DNA from: Flexithrix dorotheae DSM 6795
GTDB lineage: Bacteria; Bacteroidota; Bacteroidia; Cytophagales; Flammeovirgaceae
DNA length: 64,000 nucleotides
Assembly (NCBI RefSeq): GCF_000379765.1
Contig: NZ_KB903487.1
Coordinates: forward strand, 62,001 to 126,000
Direction: 5' to 3'
The position numbers and the translations under genes were made by a program. This document shows, one piece after another, positions 6,725-18,000 of this stretch (the first letter of the stretch is position 1; each line of letters opens with the position of its first letter). The notes beneath the pieces are model-generated. The model was not told the origin of the DNA and searched no databases. It saw only the letters and a program-made list of their open reading frames with translations.

Positions 6725-8134
6725 ATGAAAGAAGAACTTTACGACTTTGGAATGGTGGGGCTAGGTGTAATGGGAAGAAATTTTATTTTAAATGTGGCAG
6801 ATAATGGTTTCTCCACAGTAGGGTTAGACCTTGATAAAGAAAAGGTAAATGCATTAAAGGAAGAGGCTGAGGACAGAAAAATAAAAAGTACCGATTCAAT
6901 TAAGGAATTTGTAAGTTCACTTTCTTCACCCAGAAAGATTATGCTTTTAGTTCCGGCAGGAAAACCAGTTGATGGTGTAATACAGGATTTGATTCCTTTG
7001 CTGGATAAAGGGGACTTAATTATAGATGGTGGAAATTCCTATTTTACAGATACCAACCGAAGAAGTCAGGAACTGGAGGAAAAAGGAATTAATTTCTTTG
7101 GAATGGGTGTTTCTGGTGGAGCAGAGGGTGCGAGAAGAGGGCCTAGTATCATGCCTGGCGGACCAGAGGCAGCTTACCAATCAGTAAAACCTATTATGGA
7201 AGCAGTATCAGCTAAAGTAAATGGCGATCCGTGTGTAGCATATTTAGGTCCAAAATCCGCTGGTAATTATGTGAAAATGGTGCATAACGGAATTGAGTAC
7301 GGCTTAATGCAACTGATTGCCGAAGCTTATGATCTTTTAAGAAACGTGGCAGGGTTGGATAATGATGAAATGCAGGAAGTTTTCACTAAGTGGAATGAGG
7401 GTAGATTGCAGTCATTTTTGGTGGAAATTACTTCTAAAATTTTTAAGGTGAAGGATGATGAAAGTGGAAGGCATTTGGTTGACTTAATTTTAGATAAGGC
7501 AAAGCAAAAAGGTACTGGAAAATGGACTTCCCAAAATGCCATGGATCTTGGAATGCCAATTCCTACAATAGATATGGCGGTGACCATGAGGGAATTATCT
7601 TCATTCAAATCTGAAAGAATTACCATTGATTCTATTTATGAAGGATGCGGAAGTGCTCCTTCTGTAGATAAAGAAGCCTTCGTAAGTCAGGTGGAAAGCG
7701 CACTTTATTTTGCTTTTATCATCACTTATGCACAGGGAATGGCTGTATTAAGCAATGCTTCTGAAGAATATGGTTACAACCTGAATTTAGAAACGGTTGC
7801 AAAGATTTGGAGGGGAGGCTGTATCATAAGAGCGGCATTGTTAGAGGATATCATGCAGGCTTATAAAGCCGATCCTAAATTATTTAACCTGATCACTTCA
7901 CCAGATTTTGCTTCTACTATTCTTACTTTGGAAAAAGATGCCAGAAAAGTTATCAGCACGGGAATTGAAGCGGGTATTCCAATTGCAGCATTATCCAGTA
8001 CTATTTCTTATTTCGATGCTTTCCGATCAGGGCGGCTGCCATTAAATGTAGTGCAGGCACAAAGAGATTTCTTTGGTTCACATACCTATGAAAGAGTGGA
8101 TAAAGATGGAATATTTCATACCGAGTGGGAATAA
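6725..8134 (+). CDS. gnd: 6-phosphogluconate dehydrogenase, decarboxylating
   Basis: 469 residues, full length for the family. The N-terminal Rossmann motif GLGVMGRNF binds NADP, the substrate loop contains GVSGGAEGARRGPSIMPGG, and the catalytic segment is KMVHNGIEYG with Lys and Asn positioned as in characterised enzymes. It oxidises 6-phosphogluconate to ribulose 5-phosphate with release of CO2, yielding NADPH. The next gene, zwf, starts 60 bp downstream on the same strand, so the two oxidative pentose phosphate enzymes are probably co-transcribed. The lactonase gene (pgl) that links them is not in the window. Confidence 0.96.
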   Translation: MKEELYDFGMVGLGVMGRNFILNVADNGFSTVGLDLDKEKVNALKEEAEDRKIKSTDSIKEFVSSLSSPRKIMLLVPAGKPVDGVIQDLIPLLDKGDLIIDGGNSYFTDTNRRSQELEEKGINFFGMGVSGGAEGARRGPSIMPGGPEAAYQSVKPIMEAVSAKVNGDPCVAYLGPKSAGNYVKMVHNGIEYGLMQLIAEAYDLLRNVAGLDNDEMQEVFTKWNEGRLQSFLVEITSKIFKVKDDESGRHLVDLILDKAKQKGTGKWTSQNAMDLGMPIPTIDMAVTMRELSSFKSERITIDSIYEGCGSAPSVDKEAFVSQVESALYFAFIITYAQGMAVLSNASEEYGYNLNLETVAKIWRGGCIIRAALLEDIMQAYKADPKLFNLITSPDFASTILTLEKDARKVISTGIEAGIPIAALSSTISYFDAFRSGRLPLNVVQAQRDFFGSHTYERVDKDGIFHTEWE

Positions 8135-8194
8135 GGGAAGAAAGATCTTTTAAGCAAAAAATCATTTTAAAAATACTCTTAAACACTTTAATCG

Positions 8195-9712
8195 ATGATT
8201 GAAGCGGTAAAAAAACAAGATGCCACCATTGTTGTAATCTTTGGTGCAGTAGGAGATTTAAGTAAAAGAAAGCTTGCTCCTGCATTATATAATTTATTTC
8301 TGGATAACTGGCTGCCAAAGAATTTCGCATTGTTGGGAGTAAGTCATCATGAACATGATGATAATTCTTTGAGGGAATTGCTGAAAGGAGGAATTGAAGA
8401 ATTTTCGAGAAGAGGGATAGTGGATGAGAAAAAGCTGGAGGAATTCCTGGATTGTATTTACTATGTAAGAGCAGACTTCACTGATCCTGAGGCTTATGGT
8501 AAACTTTCGGGAAAGGTAGATCGCCTGGAAGAATCATGGAAAATGAAATCACAGAAAGTTTTTTATCTCTCGGTGGCTCCCAAGTTTATTGAGCCAATTG
8601 CAGAAAACTTAAAATCTTCCGGATTGGCTGCCGATAAAAAACGGGCCAGGATTGTGGTAGAAAAGCCATTTGGAAAAGACCTTGAAAGTGCTAAGGAACT
8701 AAATAAAAAATTGTCGAATAGTTTCGAAGAAAGTCAGATTTACAGGATTGACCATTATTTGGGAAAGGAAACCATTCAGAATATTCTGGCTTTCAGGTTT
8801 GCCAATGCCATATTTGAGCCCCTTTGGAACAGGAATTATATCGACAATGTGCAGATTACAGTGGCTGAAGATGTTGGAGTAGAACACAGGGGAAATTATT
8901 ATGATCATTCCGGAGCTTTAAAGGATATGATTCAGAATCACCTGTTGCAAATTTTATGTATGGTGGCGCTGGAGCCTCCGGTCACCTACATTGCCGATGA
9001 TATCAGAAACAGGAAAGTGGATGTGTTGCATTCGGTGAGAAAATTTATCCCCGATGAGATTGAGGAAAATGCCATAAGAGGGCAGTATGCTGCAGGTGAA
9101 ATCAAAGGAAAAGAAGTAGTGGGGTACAGAGAATCCCCCAGGGTTGACCCGGAATCGAATACAGAAACTTTTGTGGCGCTTAAACTTTTAGTGGACAACT
9201 GGAGATGGAAAGGAGTGCCATTTTACCTGAGAACAGGGAAAAGTATGAAACGAAAATCTTCTACCATTACCATAGAATTTAAGCCGGTTTCACATCAGTT
9301 ATTTCCTTGCAATATTTCTCATGCTTCCACTTCCAACTTATTAATCATCCATATTCAGCCGGAAATGGGCATTAAATTGTGTTTTCAGGCAAAAGAGCCT
9401 GGTTTGGAAATGAATGTACAACCCGTGGAAATGTCTTTCAATTATTCCGATTCCTATGATGGAGGAACGCCAGAGGCATATGAAACCCTCTTACTGGATG
9501 TGATTGAAGGAGATGCTACTTTATTTATGAGAGCAGATGAAATAGAAGCCGCATGGAGTTTAATTATGCCTATTCTAAACCACTGGCAAGGGACTAAGGC
9601 AGATGATTTTCCAAATTATGCTGCTGGCTCATGGGGTCCAAAAAAAGCAATGGATTTGCTGAAGAAAGAGGGACGAAACTGGGTGATAGAAACTTTCCTG
9701 GATAAGAAATAA
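8195..9712 (+). CDS. zwf: Glucose-6-phosphate 1-dehydrogenase
   Basis: 505 residues, normal length. The nucleotide-binding segment is [20 protein letters not shown], and the active-site signature [13 protein letters not shown] carries the catalytic His and Lys. The enzyme oxidises glucose 6-phosphate to 6-phosphogluconolactone, mainly with NADP, feeding gnd just upstream. The ATG at 8195 is in good agreement with the usual N-terminus, leaving about 10 residues before the Rossmann fold. A strong hairpin terminator at 9728-9767 closes the gnd-zwf unit. Confidence 0.96.
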   Translation: MIEAVKKQDATIVVIFGAVGDLSKRKLAPALYNLFLDNWLPKNFALLGVSHHEHDDNSLRELLKGGIEEFSRRGIVDEKKLEEFLDCIYYVRADFTDPEAYGKLSGKVDRLEESWKMKSQKVFYLSVAPKFIEPIAENLKSSGLAADKKRARIVVEKPFGKDLESAKELNKKLSNSFEESQIYRIDHYLGKETIQNILAFRFANAIFEPLWNRNYIDNVQITVAEDVGVEHRGNYYDHSGALKDMIQNHLLQILCMVALEPPVTYIADDIRNRKVDVLHSVRKFIPDEIEENAIRGQYAAGEIKGKEVVGYRESPRVDPESNTETFVALKLLVDNWRWKGVPFYLRTGKSMKRKSSTITIEFKPVSHQLFPCNISHASTSNLLIIHIQPEMGIKLCFQAKEPGLEMNVQPVEMSFNYSDSYDGGTPEAYETLLLDVIEGDATLFMRADEIEAAWSLIMPILNHWQGTKADDFPNYAAGSWGPKKAMDLLKKEGRNWVIETFLDKK

Positions 9713-9725
9713 GAAGATATTGCCT

Positions 9726-9769
9726 AAAAAAACTCCATTGGTCATAGATGATGCCAATGGAGTTTTTAT
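9726..9769. terminator. Bidirectional intrinsic terminator between zwf and the SnoaL-like gene
   Basis: A 14-bp stem AAAAACTCCATTGG (9728-9741) with CCAATGGAGTTTTT (9754-9767), loop 12 nt. The T-run on the plus strand and the A-run on its 5' side let it act for zwf and for the convergent minus-strand gene. Confidence 0.85.
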
Positions 9770-9788
9770 TTACAGGGGAATATGGTGA

Positions 9789-10307
9789 TTATTTATAGTG
9801 TTCCATAAAAAATAAATCCACTACCTGCTGATCGGCAGGGAAGTTATGCACTTCCACAATTTTGTTTTGTTCAATTTTCCAAAGCAAGCAGGACATACTA
9901 TCCAGATTATTCCCATCCTCCAGATTGCTCCAGTTTCTATGGCAATCGATCACGAAATTATCATTTACGCCCATTACAATCGGCTCGGCTTTTAATGCTG
10001 CCTTATTCAGTTTTCCAAAAAACTCAAGTACTTCATCCACACCGGTTTTTGTGCCACTTAATGGATGATTTCCAGGAATATGCCATTTTATATTTTCTTC
10101 GAGAATTCCTTTTATGGCCTCAATATCGTGACGTCCATAAGCCTGAAAAAAGGCATTTATCAATTTGAGATTGGGATGAGAATCATTCATGAAATTAAAT
10201 TTTTGGTTGGTTAAATTTTGACTTAAAATACCGGAAAAAATACTGGAAGAAAAGGCAAAACCTCCGCAAGTAGCCATCGTTTTTTGGATAAAGTTTCGCC
10301 TGTTCAT
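9789..10307 (-). CDS. Exported SnoaL-like (NTF2-fold) protein with Tat-type leader
   Basis: 172 residues. The N-terminus MNRRNFIQK followed by a hydrophobic stretch is a twin-arginine type signal, so export in folded form is likely. Residues of about 45-170 fit a SnoaL/NTF2-like alpha+beta domain: an INAFFQAYGRHDIEAIKGIL helix pair, then strands with IKWHIPGNHPLSG and a final strand IVEVHNFPADQQ. Such domains include isomerases, hydrolases and binding proteins; the reaction cannot be predicted here. It is an orphan gene downstream of leuA, with the leuA terminator between them. Confidence 0.7.
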   Translation of the reverse strand: MNRRNFIQKTMATCGGFAFSSSIFSGILSQNLTNQKFNFMNDSHPNLKLINAFFQAYGRHDIEAIKGILEENIKWHIPGNHPLSGTKTGVDEVLEFFGKLNKAALKAEPIVMGVNDNFVIDCHRNWSNLEDGNNLDSMSCLLWKIEQNKIVEVHNFPADQQVVDLFFMEHYK

Positions 10308-10343
10308 TTTTTATTATGATGGTGAAAATCAATTTTTGAGCAT

Positions 10344-10368
10344 AAAAAAAGCCACTTAAAAGTGGCTT
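10344..10368 (-). terminator. Intrinsic terminator of leuA
   Basis: Read on the minus strand, a 7-bp stem GCCACTT/AAGTGGC (10351-10357 with 10360-10366) is followed by seven Ts (10344-10350). It lies about 30 bp after the leuA stop. Confidence 0.75.
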
Positions 10369-10395
10369 CATTATAAAATTTTATAATAGATCACT

Positions 10396-11562
10396 TTAGA
10401 AATCAAGTGTTTTTTCTAAATGAGTAGAGAGTAATATTTTTAATTCTTTATCTCCAATCACTTGTAATTTATCAGCCAATTCCAGGAATTTACCATAAAC
10501 GATATCCAATTCCTCTTTGGTAAGTTCTACACCTAAAACCGCTATTCTGTGGTTTAGAGCCGCTCTGCCACTTCTGGCAGTAAGTACAATAGAGGATTTT
10601 TCTACACCAACTTCCTCAGGAGCGATAATTTCATAATTGTCCCTGTTTTTCAAAAATCCATCCTGGTGAATTCCTGAAGAATGGGCAAATGCATTTCTTC
10701 CCACAATCGCTTTGTTAGCCTGCACAGGCATATTCATTGTTTCAGATACTAAAACACTGATTGGATAGATCTGAGTAGCATCAATATTGGTGGTAAAATC
10801 CAACCATTTGTGCTTTCTGATAGCCATTACTACTTCTTCTAAAGAAGTATTTCCTGCTCTTTCTCCAATTCCATTTATAGTACATTCTACCTGTCGGGCT
10901 CCATTTTGAACACCGGAAAGCGAATTGGCTGTGGCCATTCCCAAATCATTGTGGCAGTGAGTAGAAATTGTAGCCTTGTGGATATTCGGTACATTTTCCA
11001 TTAAATATTTAATTTTTTGCCCGTACTCTTCCGGAATGCAATATCCAGTAGTATCGGGAATATTTACAACTGTGGCACCGGCATTAATTACAGCCTCAAT
11101 TACCTTTGCCAGATATTCATTGTCGGTTCTTCCGGCATCCTCAGCATAAAACTCTACATCCTCAATAAATTTCTTTGCATATTTTACAGCAGCCACTCCT
11201 CTTTCAATTACCTGCTCTCTTGTAATTTTCAGTTTGGTGAAAACGTGCTGGTCAGAGGTTCCAAGCCCGGTATGGATTCTGGGTCTTTTTGCAAATTTTA
11301 ATGCTTCAACAGCACAATCAATATCTTTTTCAACGGCTCTTGTAAGCCCACAAACTATAGGATTAGTTACATTTTTGGAAATTTCGGTAACGGATTCAAA
11401 ATCTCCAGGGCTGGAAATAGGAAAGCCAGCTTCAATGATATCCACTCCCAGTTCTTCCAGAGATTTGGCAATCATGACCTTTTGTTGGGTATTCAATCGG
11501 CAACCAGGGACCTGCTCTCCATCTCTTAGAGTAGTGTCAAAAATGTCAACTTTGTTTTCCAT
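10396..11562 (-). CDS. leuA: 2-isopropylmalate synthase, short form lacking the regulatory domain
   Basis: 388 residues. It has the family motifs [13 protein letters not shown] at the N-terminus, [10 protein letters not shown] (metal-binding His-x-His) near residue 205, and GIHQDGFLK. It condenses acetyl-CoA with 2-oxoisovalerate, the first step of leucine synthesis. Classical LeuA is about 510-520 residues long with a C-terminal LeuA_dimer domain for leucine feedback; this protein ends right after the catalytic and linker regions, so leucine inhibition of the usual type is not expected. Homocitrate or citramalate synthase activity cannot be wholly excluded. No other leu gene is nearby. Confidence 0.85.
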   Translation of the reverse strand: MENKVDIFDTTLRDGEQVPGCRLNTQQKVMIAKSLEELGVDIIEAGFPISSPGDFESVTEISKNVTNPIVCGLTRAVEKDIDCAVEALKFAKRPRIHTGLGTSDQHVFTKLKITREQVIERGVAAVKYAKKFIEDVEFYAEDAGRTDNEYLAKVIEAVINAGATVVNIPDTTGYCIPEEYGQKIKYLMENVPNIHKATISTHCHNDLGMATANSLSGVQNGARQVECTINGIGERAGNTSLEEVVMAIRKHKWLDFTTNIDATQIYPISVLVSETMNMPVQANKAIVGRNAFAHSSGIHQDGFLKNRDNYEIIAPEEVGVEKSSIVLTARSGRAALNHRIAVLGVELTKEELDIVYGKFLELADKLQVIGDKELKILLSTHLEKTLDF

Positions 11563-11729
11563 TATGCGTATGTTGTTTTCTTTTATTTCAAATTGTTCAA
11601 TAAATGTAAAGCGCAGTTAATTTTAATAAAAATTAAAAAAAAAGGACATTACAATTTCTAAAGGTATTAAATCGGATTTATGTGGATTTTTATTAATTTT
11701 AAGGCCATTTTTAAGAAAAAATAAATACG

Positions 11730-13295
11730 ATGGCTAAGGGAAAATCTGATAGCTTGTTCAAATTAATTAAGTCATTAAAAAAAAGTGAAAAGCGATATTT
11801 TAAATTATTTGTTACCCAAATAGAAAGTGGGAAAGGAAAAAAATTTATCAGGCTTTTTGATTTAATTGATAAACAATCCGACTTTGATGAGGACAAAATT
11901 ATTGCAAAGGACAGCATTATTAAAGCAGATCAATTGTCCAATTTAAAGGCACATCTCTATAAAAGGATATTACAGAGCTTAAGGCAATATAATGTAACCA
12001 AAGTATTGGATATTGAAACCAGAGAATTGATCGATTATTCTGAAATTCTATTTAACCGGTGCCTGTATGATCAATGCCTGAAAGTATTGCAAAAAGCAAA
12101 GAAAAGAGCAAGGAAAAATGATAACCTTGAATTACTGCTCGAAATTTATAAATGGGAAAAGCTGGTCATAAATAATACTGTAGGGCCGGATAATCAGAAT
12201 AGGGCAAACAAAATTGTAGCTGAAGTCCAGGATGCCAACAATAGAATTAATAATATCAATACATTTACCAACCTGGCAGTAAAACTGAATTCCTTTTACC
12301 TAAAACTGGGGTTTATCCGGAATAAAAAAGACTATGATAAGATTAAGAACTTTTTTAATGCCAGCCTGCCCTATTATGAAGAGGATCAGCTTTCCTTCAA
12401 TGAAAAACTCCACCTCTATGACCTGATGGTAAGTTATTGTTTTTTTATCCAGGACTTTGAAAAAGGCTACGGTTATGCCAAAAAATGGGTGGGTTTATTT
12501 GAAGGATCTAAAGATTTGATTTCTGCCAGATTGGAAATGTACATTAAGGGACTAAATAGTCTTTTAATTGCCCAGCATAAACTTTGGCGGTATAATGAAT
12601 TTGTAGAAAGCCACAGAACACTTAGGAATATTAAAAATATTCCCGGGATTGAATTAAATGAAAATATTCAGCTAAAACTCTTTAAGTATAACTATGTACA
12701 TGAGTTTAATAGGTATTTCATGCTTGGAGAGTTTGCCCAGGGAGTGGCAAGGTTCAATAAATTTAAAACCAACCTTGAAGTTTATATCAACAGGCTTGAT
12801 GAACATTCCAAGTTAATTATGTTTTATAAAATCGCTTGTCTGTACTTTGGGAATGCGGATCACCGAATGGTAATTTCATGGCTAAATAAAATTATCAATA
12901 CTTCTGACATAGATTTGAGAGAAGATATTCACTGTTTCGCCCGGATTGTAAACCTTGTTAGTCATTATGAACTTGGGAATACTGACGTAATTGAATATTA
13001 TATCAAGTCAACTTACAGGTTTTTACTGAAAAAAGACGATTTGCACCTTTATCAAAAATACATTCTTAACTTTTTGAAAAGGCTGAATAAGGAAATGACA
13101 GAAGAAAAACTTTTAGAGCAATTTAAAAACTTAAGAGATCAGTTATTACCACTTACCAGTAACAGATTTGAAAAAAGGCCCTTTATCTATTTTGATATTA
13201 TTTCCTGGCTGGAATCTAAAATTCAAAAAAGACCAATTCAGGAAATAGTGAGGGAAAAGGCCAATGTAGTCATATTTGGAAAAAATGCCGCTTAG
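11730..13295 (+). CDS. Hypothetical helical-repeat protein
   Basis: 521 residues, not assigned to a known function. The sequence is very rich in Lys, Asn and Leu with regular amphipathic helices throughout, consistent with a TPR-like superhelix (for example CLYDQCLKVLQKAKKRARKN near residue 115). There is no signal peptide or membrane segment, so it is probably cytoplasmic. The basic N-terminus (SLKKSEKRYFKLF) is a recurring feature of this Bacteroidota family. It is divergent from leuA, with 167 bp between the starts, so the intergenic region holds promoters for both. Confidence 0.7.
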   Translation: MAKGKSDSLFKLIKSLKKSEKRYFKLFVTQIESGKGKKFIRLFDLIDKQSDFDEDKIIAKDSIIKADQLSNLKAHLYKRILQSLRQYNVTKVLDIETRELIDYSEILFNRCLYDQCLKVLQKAKKRARKNDNLELLLEIYKWEKLVINNTVGPDNQNRANKIVAEVQDANNRINNINTFTNLAVKLNSFYLKLGFIRNKKDYDKIKNFFNASLPYYEEDQLSFNEKLHLYDLMVSYCFFIQDFEKGYGYAKKWVGLFEGSKDLISARLEMYIKGLNSLLIAQHKLWRYNEFVESHRTLRNIKNIPGIELNENIQLKLFKYNYVHEFNRYFMLGEFAQGVARFNKFKTNLEVYINRLDEHSKLIMFYKIACLYFGNADHRMVISWLNKIINTSDIDLREDIHCFARIVNLVSHYELGNTDVIEYYIKSTYRFLLKKDDLHLYQKYILNFLKRLNKEMTEEKLLEQFKNLRDQLLPLTSNRFEKRPFIYFDIISWLESKIQKRPIQEIVREKANVVIFGKNAA

Positions 13296-13373
13296 ATGGA
13301 AATCGGTTATTTTGATTATTTCTCATTATACTTTTACTTTATGTATTTAAAATAAACAATCATAAGATAGACA

Positions 13374-14690
13374 ATGGAAAAAGGAAAGGATACCTCAAAA
13401 TCGAGAACAAGAAGAGATTTTATTAAATCGACTGGTGCAGCTGCTTTGGCCAGCCCATTTGTATTCAATATTGGAATGGCCCAGGGACTGGATAATACTA
13501 ATGTTGATACCTTAAAAATTGGGTTAATCGGATGTGGAGGAAGAGGAACAGGAGCAGCCAATCAGGCACTCAATGCAGATGATAATGTGATACTTACCGC
13601 AGTGGGTGATGTGTTTCCGGATAAAATGGAAGCCTCAATTACCAATCTCAAAGAGATTCATAAAGATAAAGTTAAAATAGATGATGATCATAAATTCTTA
13701 GGTTTTGATGCCTATCAAAAAGTGTTGGATTCTGATGTAGATGTAGTGCTTTTAGCCACTCCTCCTGCCTTTCGTCCGGAACACTTATCTGCGGCAATTG
13801 CAGCAGGGAAACATGTTTTCTGTGAAAAACCTATGGCTGTAGATGTGCCAGGCCTGAAAAAAGTATATGCAGCAGCAAAGGCAGCTAAAGAAAAGAATTT
13901 ATCTCTGGTATCCGGATTCTGTTGGAGATATCATTTCCCCAAAAGAGAAACTTTTGGAAAAGTATTGAATGGAGATATTGGGGAAGTCATGTCAGTTTAC
14001 AATACTTATAATACTGGTGAATTATGGTCCAGACCAAGACAACCCGAATGGACAGAAATGGAATTTAAAATGAGGAACTGGTTGTATTTCAACTGGCTCT
14101 CTGGAGATCACATTGCCGAACAGGCTGTTCACAGTATAGATATGATGTCGTGGGCGATGGGTGATGTTTTACCTGTTAAAGTAACAGGAACCGGTGGGCG
14201 GCAACAAAGAATTGACCCCAAATATGGCCATGTGTACGATCACTTTGCAATAGTTTATGAATATGAAAATGGTGCGAAAGGATTTCATTTTAGTCGCCAG
14301 CAAAAAAATTGTACTAACAGTTATGCTGTAGATGTGAATGGAACCAAAGGAAGTTGCCTGGTAGATTGTATCAAAAGGAAGCACGAAATTGTAAGTGGAG
14401 GAGAAAAGTGGAGATACAGGGGTGAAGGCAATGATATGTACCAGACAGAACATAATGAATTGTTTGCTTCGATAAGAAGTGGAAAACACATGAATGATGG
14501 AGAATGGATGGCCAATAGTACTATGCTGGCCATTATTGGTAGAATGGCGGCCTATTCCGGCCAGACAATTACTTGGGAAGAAGCTATGAAATCTGAAGAA
14601 GTTTTAGGCCCGCCAATGGAAGATTATTCCTGGGATTTGGATTGGTCAACTAAAGCTCCGGCAGTTCCTGGTGAATATAAATTATTCTAA
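13374..14690 (+). CDS. Exported Gfo/Idh/MocA-family oxidoreductase
   Basis: 438 residues. A Tat-type signal (TRRDFIKSTG followed by a hydrophobic core) precedes a Rossmann domain with GLIGCGGRGTGAA near residue 45 and the family signature HVFCEKPMAVD near residue 150. The C-terminal half is the alpha/beta substrate domain, with GDHIAEQAVHSIDMM carrying conserved His and Asp. Family members are NAD(P)-dependent sugar or inositol dehydrogenases; exported Bacteroidota members often carry a tightly bound cofactor and act on glycosides. The substrate is not predictable. A strong terminator follows, and the large esterase gene lies downstream. Confidence 0.88.
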   Translation: MEKGKDTSKSRTRRDFIKSTGAAALASPFVFNIGMAQGLDNTNVDTLKIGLIGCGGRGTGAANQALNADDNVILTAVGDVFPDKMEASITNLKEIHKDKVKIDDDHKFLGFDAYQKVLDSDVDVVLLATPPAFRPEHLSAAIAAGKHVFCEKPMAVDVPGLKKVYAAAKAAKEKNLSLVSGFCWRYHFPKRETFGKVLNGDIGEVMSVYNTYNTGELWSRPRQPEWTEMEFKMRNWLYFNWLSGDHIAEQAVHSIDMMSWAMGDVLPVKVTGTGGRQQRIDPKYGHVYDHFAIVYEYENGAKGFHFSRQQKNCTNSYAVDVNGTKGSCLVDCIKRKHEIVSGGEKWRYRGEGNDMYQTEHNELFASIRSGKHMNDGEWMANSTMLAIIGRMAAYSGQTITWEEAMKSEEVLGPPMEDYSWDLDWSTKAPAVPGEYKLF

Positions 14691-14722
14691 GAAAGTACTT
14701 TTTCCTAAAAAATAAACTTTTT

Positions 14723-14758
14723 AAAACAGCTGAAAATTAAGTTTTTCAGCTGTTTTTT
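14723..14758 (+). terminator. Intrinsic terminator after the Gfo/Idh/MocA gene
   Basis: Stem AAAACAGCTGAAAA (14723-14736) with TTTTCAGCTGTTTT (14742-14755), followed by further Ts, 32 bp after the stop codon. Confidence 0.85.
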
Positions 14759-14759
14759 T

Positions 14760-15003
14760 ATGGCCAGGATTTAAAACTCTCCAAAAATTTTAAGAGGTAA
14801 ATCTAACCGACAGTATTTTTTAGCCATAAAAGCCTGATTGAGAGTTTACTATTTTCGAAAATAAAAACGAAGGTGCTTATTTCCCCTATGAAATTTCTCA
14901 CTTCATAAAAATTATCCTTAGAAAATGTTTGGCAAAGGATTGAAAATCATTTCAAATCCTTTAATTTCAATCACGAATTTAAAGATTTCCTCTATTTTTT
15001 GAT
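14760..15003. other. Intergenic region before the esterase gene
   Basis: Together with the terminator this makes a 313-bp gap. It contains an imperfect inverted repeat, AAAGGATTGAAA near 14934 with TTTCAAATCCTTT near 14951, about 40 bp before the start at 15004. It could be an operator or a leader hairpin. No clear promoter pair or small ORF is visible. Confidence 0.4.
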
Positions 15004-18000
15004 ATGGTTAATTTGAAGTACCAGTTTTTTCTCCTGATTTTTATTTCCCTGATTAACCTGCCTTTGGCAAAGGCGGATGTTACACTACCTTATCTTTTTG
15101 GTGATCATATGGTATTGCAAAGAGACCATAAAATAAAGGTATGGGGATGGGCCAACCCGGGAGAAAGAGTAGCTGTTACCTTTAGAAGTAAAAGTTACAG
15201 AACAAGAGCGGACAGGATGGGAAACTGGCAGGTGGTTTTGGATAGGTTGCCGGCCGGAGGTCCTTATGATATGTATGTGTTGGGAAATAACCTGATCACC
15301 ATCCGAAATGTAATGCTTGGGGATGTCTGGATATGTGGCGGACAATCGAATATGCGGTGGAAATTAAAAAATACAGAAAATCCGGAAGAGGAGATTGCCC
15401 AATCCGAAAATACAAAAATCAGGTTATTTGAAGTAAAAAAAGACCGGAGTTTTAAGCCAAAGGATAATACATTGCCTGCTGAATGGAAGGAAGCAAACCC
15501 TGAAACAGTAAAAGAATTTTCAGCAGTAGGCTATTATTTTGGGAAAATCCTTCAAAAAGAGCTGGATGTTCCAATTGGATTGATCAGCACTAATTGGGGG
15601 GGGACAAAAGTGGAAACCTGGATTCCGGCAGATAGACTGATGAAATTTCCTGAATACCAGGAAAAACTGGTGGAAATGAGCAAAAGCTACCGCACAGTAG
15701 AGGAAATAGAGAAACAACAGCAATATCAGGATTCTACTTTTCAGATTCAACCGAATCAATACCCATCCATTTTATTTAATGCCATGATTCACCCGATTAT
15801 TCCCTATTCTATGAAAGGCGTAATTTGGTATCAGGGAGAATCCAATGCGGGGGAAGCCTTTAAATATAATACCTTATTTGAGGAAATGATAAATGCCTGG
15901 AGGGATTACTGGGCTGATGAAGATACATTGAACCGAAATTTCCCTTTTTTGTATGTGCAATTAGCCAATTATCAGAAAACTGAAAATAATCCGAAACCAG
16001 GTGAATGGCCGGAATTAAGAGACGCTCAGTTCAAAGCCCTTGATATGCCTAATACAGGAATGGCAGTTACCATAGATATTGGTGACAAAACGGATATTCA
16101 TCCCAGAAATAAGAAAACAGTTGGGAAAAGGCTGGCACTATTAGCCTGGGAGAAGGCTTATGGAAATGATATTGTGAGTTCCGGGCCTGTTTTCAAAAAT
16201 TATCAGATTGATAATCAAAAAATTATTCTCGAATTTGAGGAAGTTGGAAGCGGATTGGTTTTTAATAATAAATATGGATATGGGAAGCATTTCCAAATTT
16301 GTGGTCCTGACCGGGAATTTCATTGGGCAAAAGCCTATATAATTGATGATAATAAAATTGAGGTTTTTAGTGATTCAGTTCCAAATCCTATAGCTGCAAG
16401 ATATGCATGGGGAAATGACCCTGAAGGAGCAAACCTTTACAACATAGAAGGACTCCCCGCCTCTCCTTTCCGTACGGACAACTGGCCGGGAATTACTGAT
16501 AAGGTAAGTTTCAGACAGTTGTATTTGAAAACTTCAGAAATTGATACGGTGGAAATGGTAAACCGTCAGCATAAGGCAATAGCTCAGCTTCCTCCTCCAC
16601 TGGCAAAGCCCTGGCCAGTCAGTTTGGAAGAATGGGAAGGACAAAAAGCATTTTATAAGGAAAAATTAATAAATGCCATTGGGTTTGATGAAAAAAGCCT
16701 GAATCAAAGACCTCCGGTAAATGGTCGTTTTGTGGGAAAACCAGTGGAATATCCTGATTATACTATACGGCATGTGGTGTACCAAAGTCAGCCAGGTTTT
16801 TGGGTAACTGCTAATTTATATATTCCCAAAAACAGAAATTTTCCTTTGCCAGCCGTAATTTACCTCAATGGACATAGTGGAGATGGTAAAGCAACAATGA
16901 ATTACCAGAAAAGTATGATTGCACTCGCCAAAAAAGGATATATCGTATTGGCTCCGGATGAAGTGGGAGCAGGAGAAAGAACTTTTACAGGGCAAAGCCA
17001 GCCATTTCAATATCTGGTAGGGAAAAGTGCAGGAGGCTGGCAGATATGGGATGGAATTCGGGCAATAGATTATTTATATACCCAAAAAAATCTGGTGGAT
17101 GTGAATAGAATTGGGGCTACAGGACGATCAGGTGGTGGTTTCCAGACTTTTTATCTTGCAGCCATTGATGAAAGAATAAAATGTGCGGCTCCGGTAATGT
17201 ACGTAGCCGGATACGATGGTATGATTGAAACTGACCAGACTCATACTATGGATAATTATATTATTAATCCCAGAAAGTATTTCGAACAGCCTCATCTGGT
17301 AGGGCTAATAGCCCCAAGACCATTTTTTATGGGAGTTGGTACAAAAGATTTTTTCCCAATCAAAAATGCTGAACGAACTTTTTACAAAGCGAAAGAGATT
17401 TACAGTTTGTATGGGAAAGCAGATCATCTGGCACTAAAGGAGGTAAATATTGGACATAAAGATACCATTGTGCATAGAGAAGCCGTATATGCCTTTTTTA
17501 ATCAACATCTCCAGGTGGAGGAATCAGAAAAGGAAGGGGAAGTGCACCCTGATTCGGCTTCGGTAATTAATTTTGGAATGCCCGCTTATTCCACTGCTAC
17601 CCTGGCAACTCTTGCTTACAGAGAAAGCCTGAAACTTCCAAAAGCTCCTGTAAACCTCACTAAAAATAATTTAGAAAAACTATTGGGGTTCGATGCGTAT
17701 TTTGACAGACCTTTGGAAATCAGAAGCAGGTCAAATAGTCTGGAATTTAATGGAAGTTATTTTGAGGAAACATTTGTATTTGAAAGCGAGTCAGGCATTT
17801 ATTTATCAGGGGAATTATTTTACCAGAAAAAGGATGAACAAAAGCCAGTGGTTTTCCTTTTCTCAAATTCAAAAAATGAAATAGACAGCCTCATTTCCAA
17901 TGGCTTTAATGTATTCAGTGTAAAACTCAGGAAAGGTTCGAATGCACACAACAAACCCAGAAAAAGCAGAGGACCCCAATACCTTTCCTTTACAAATGGT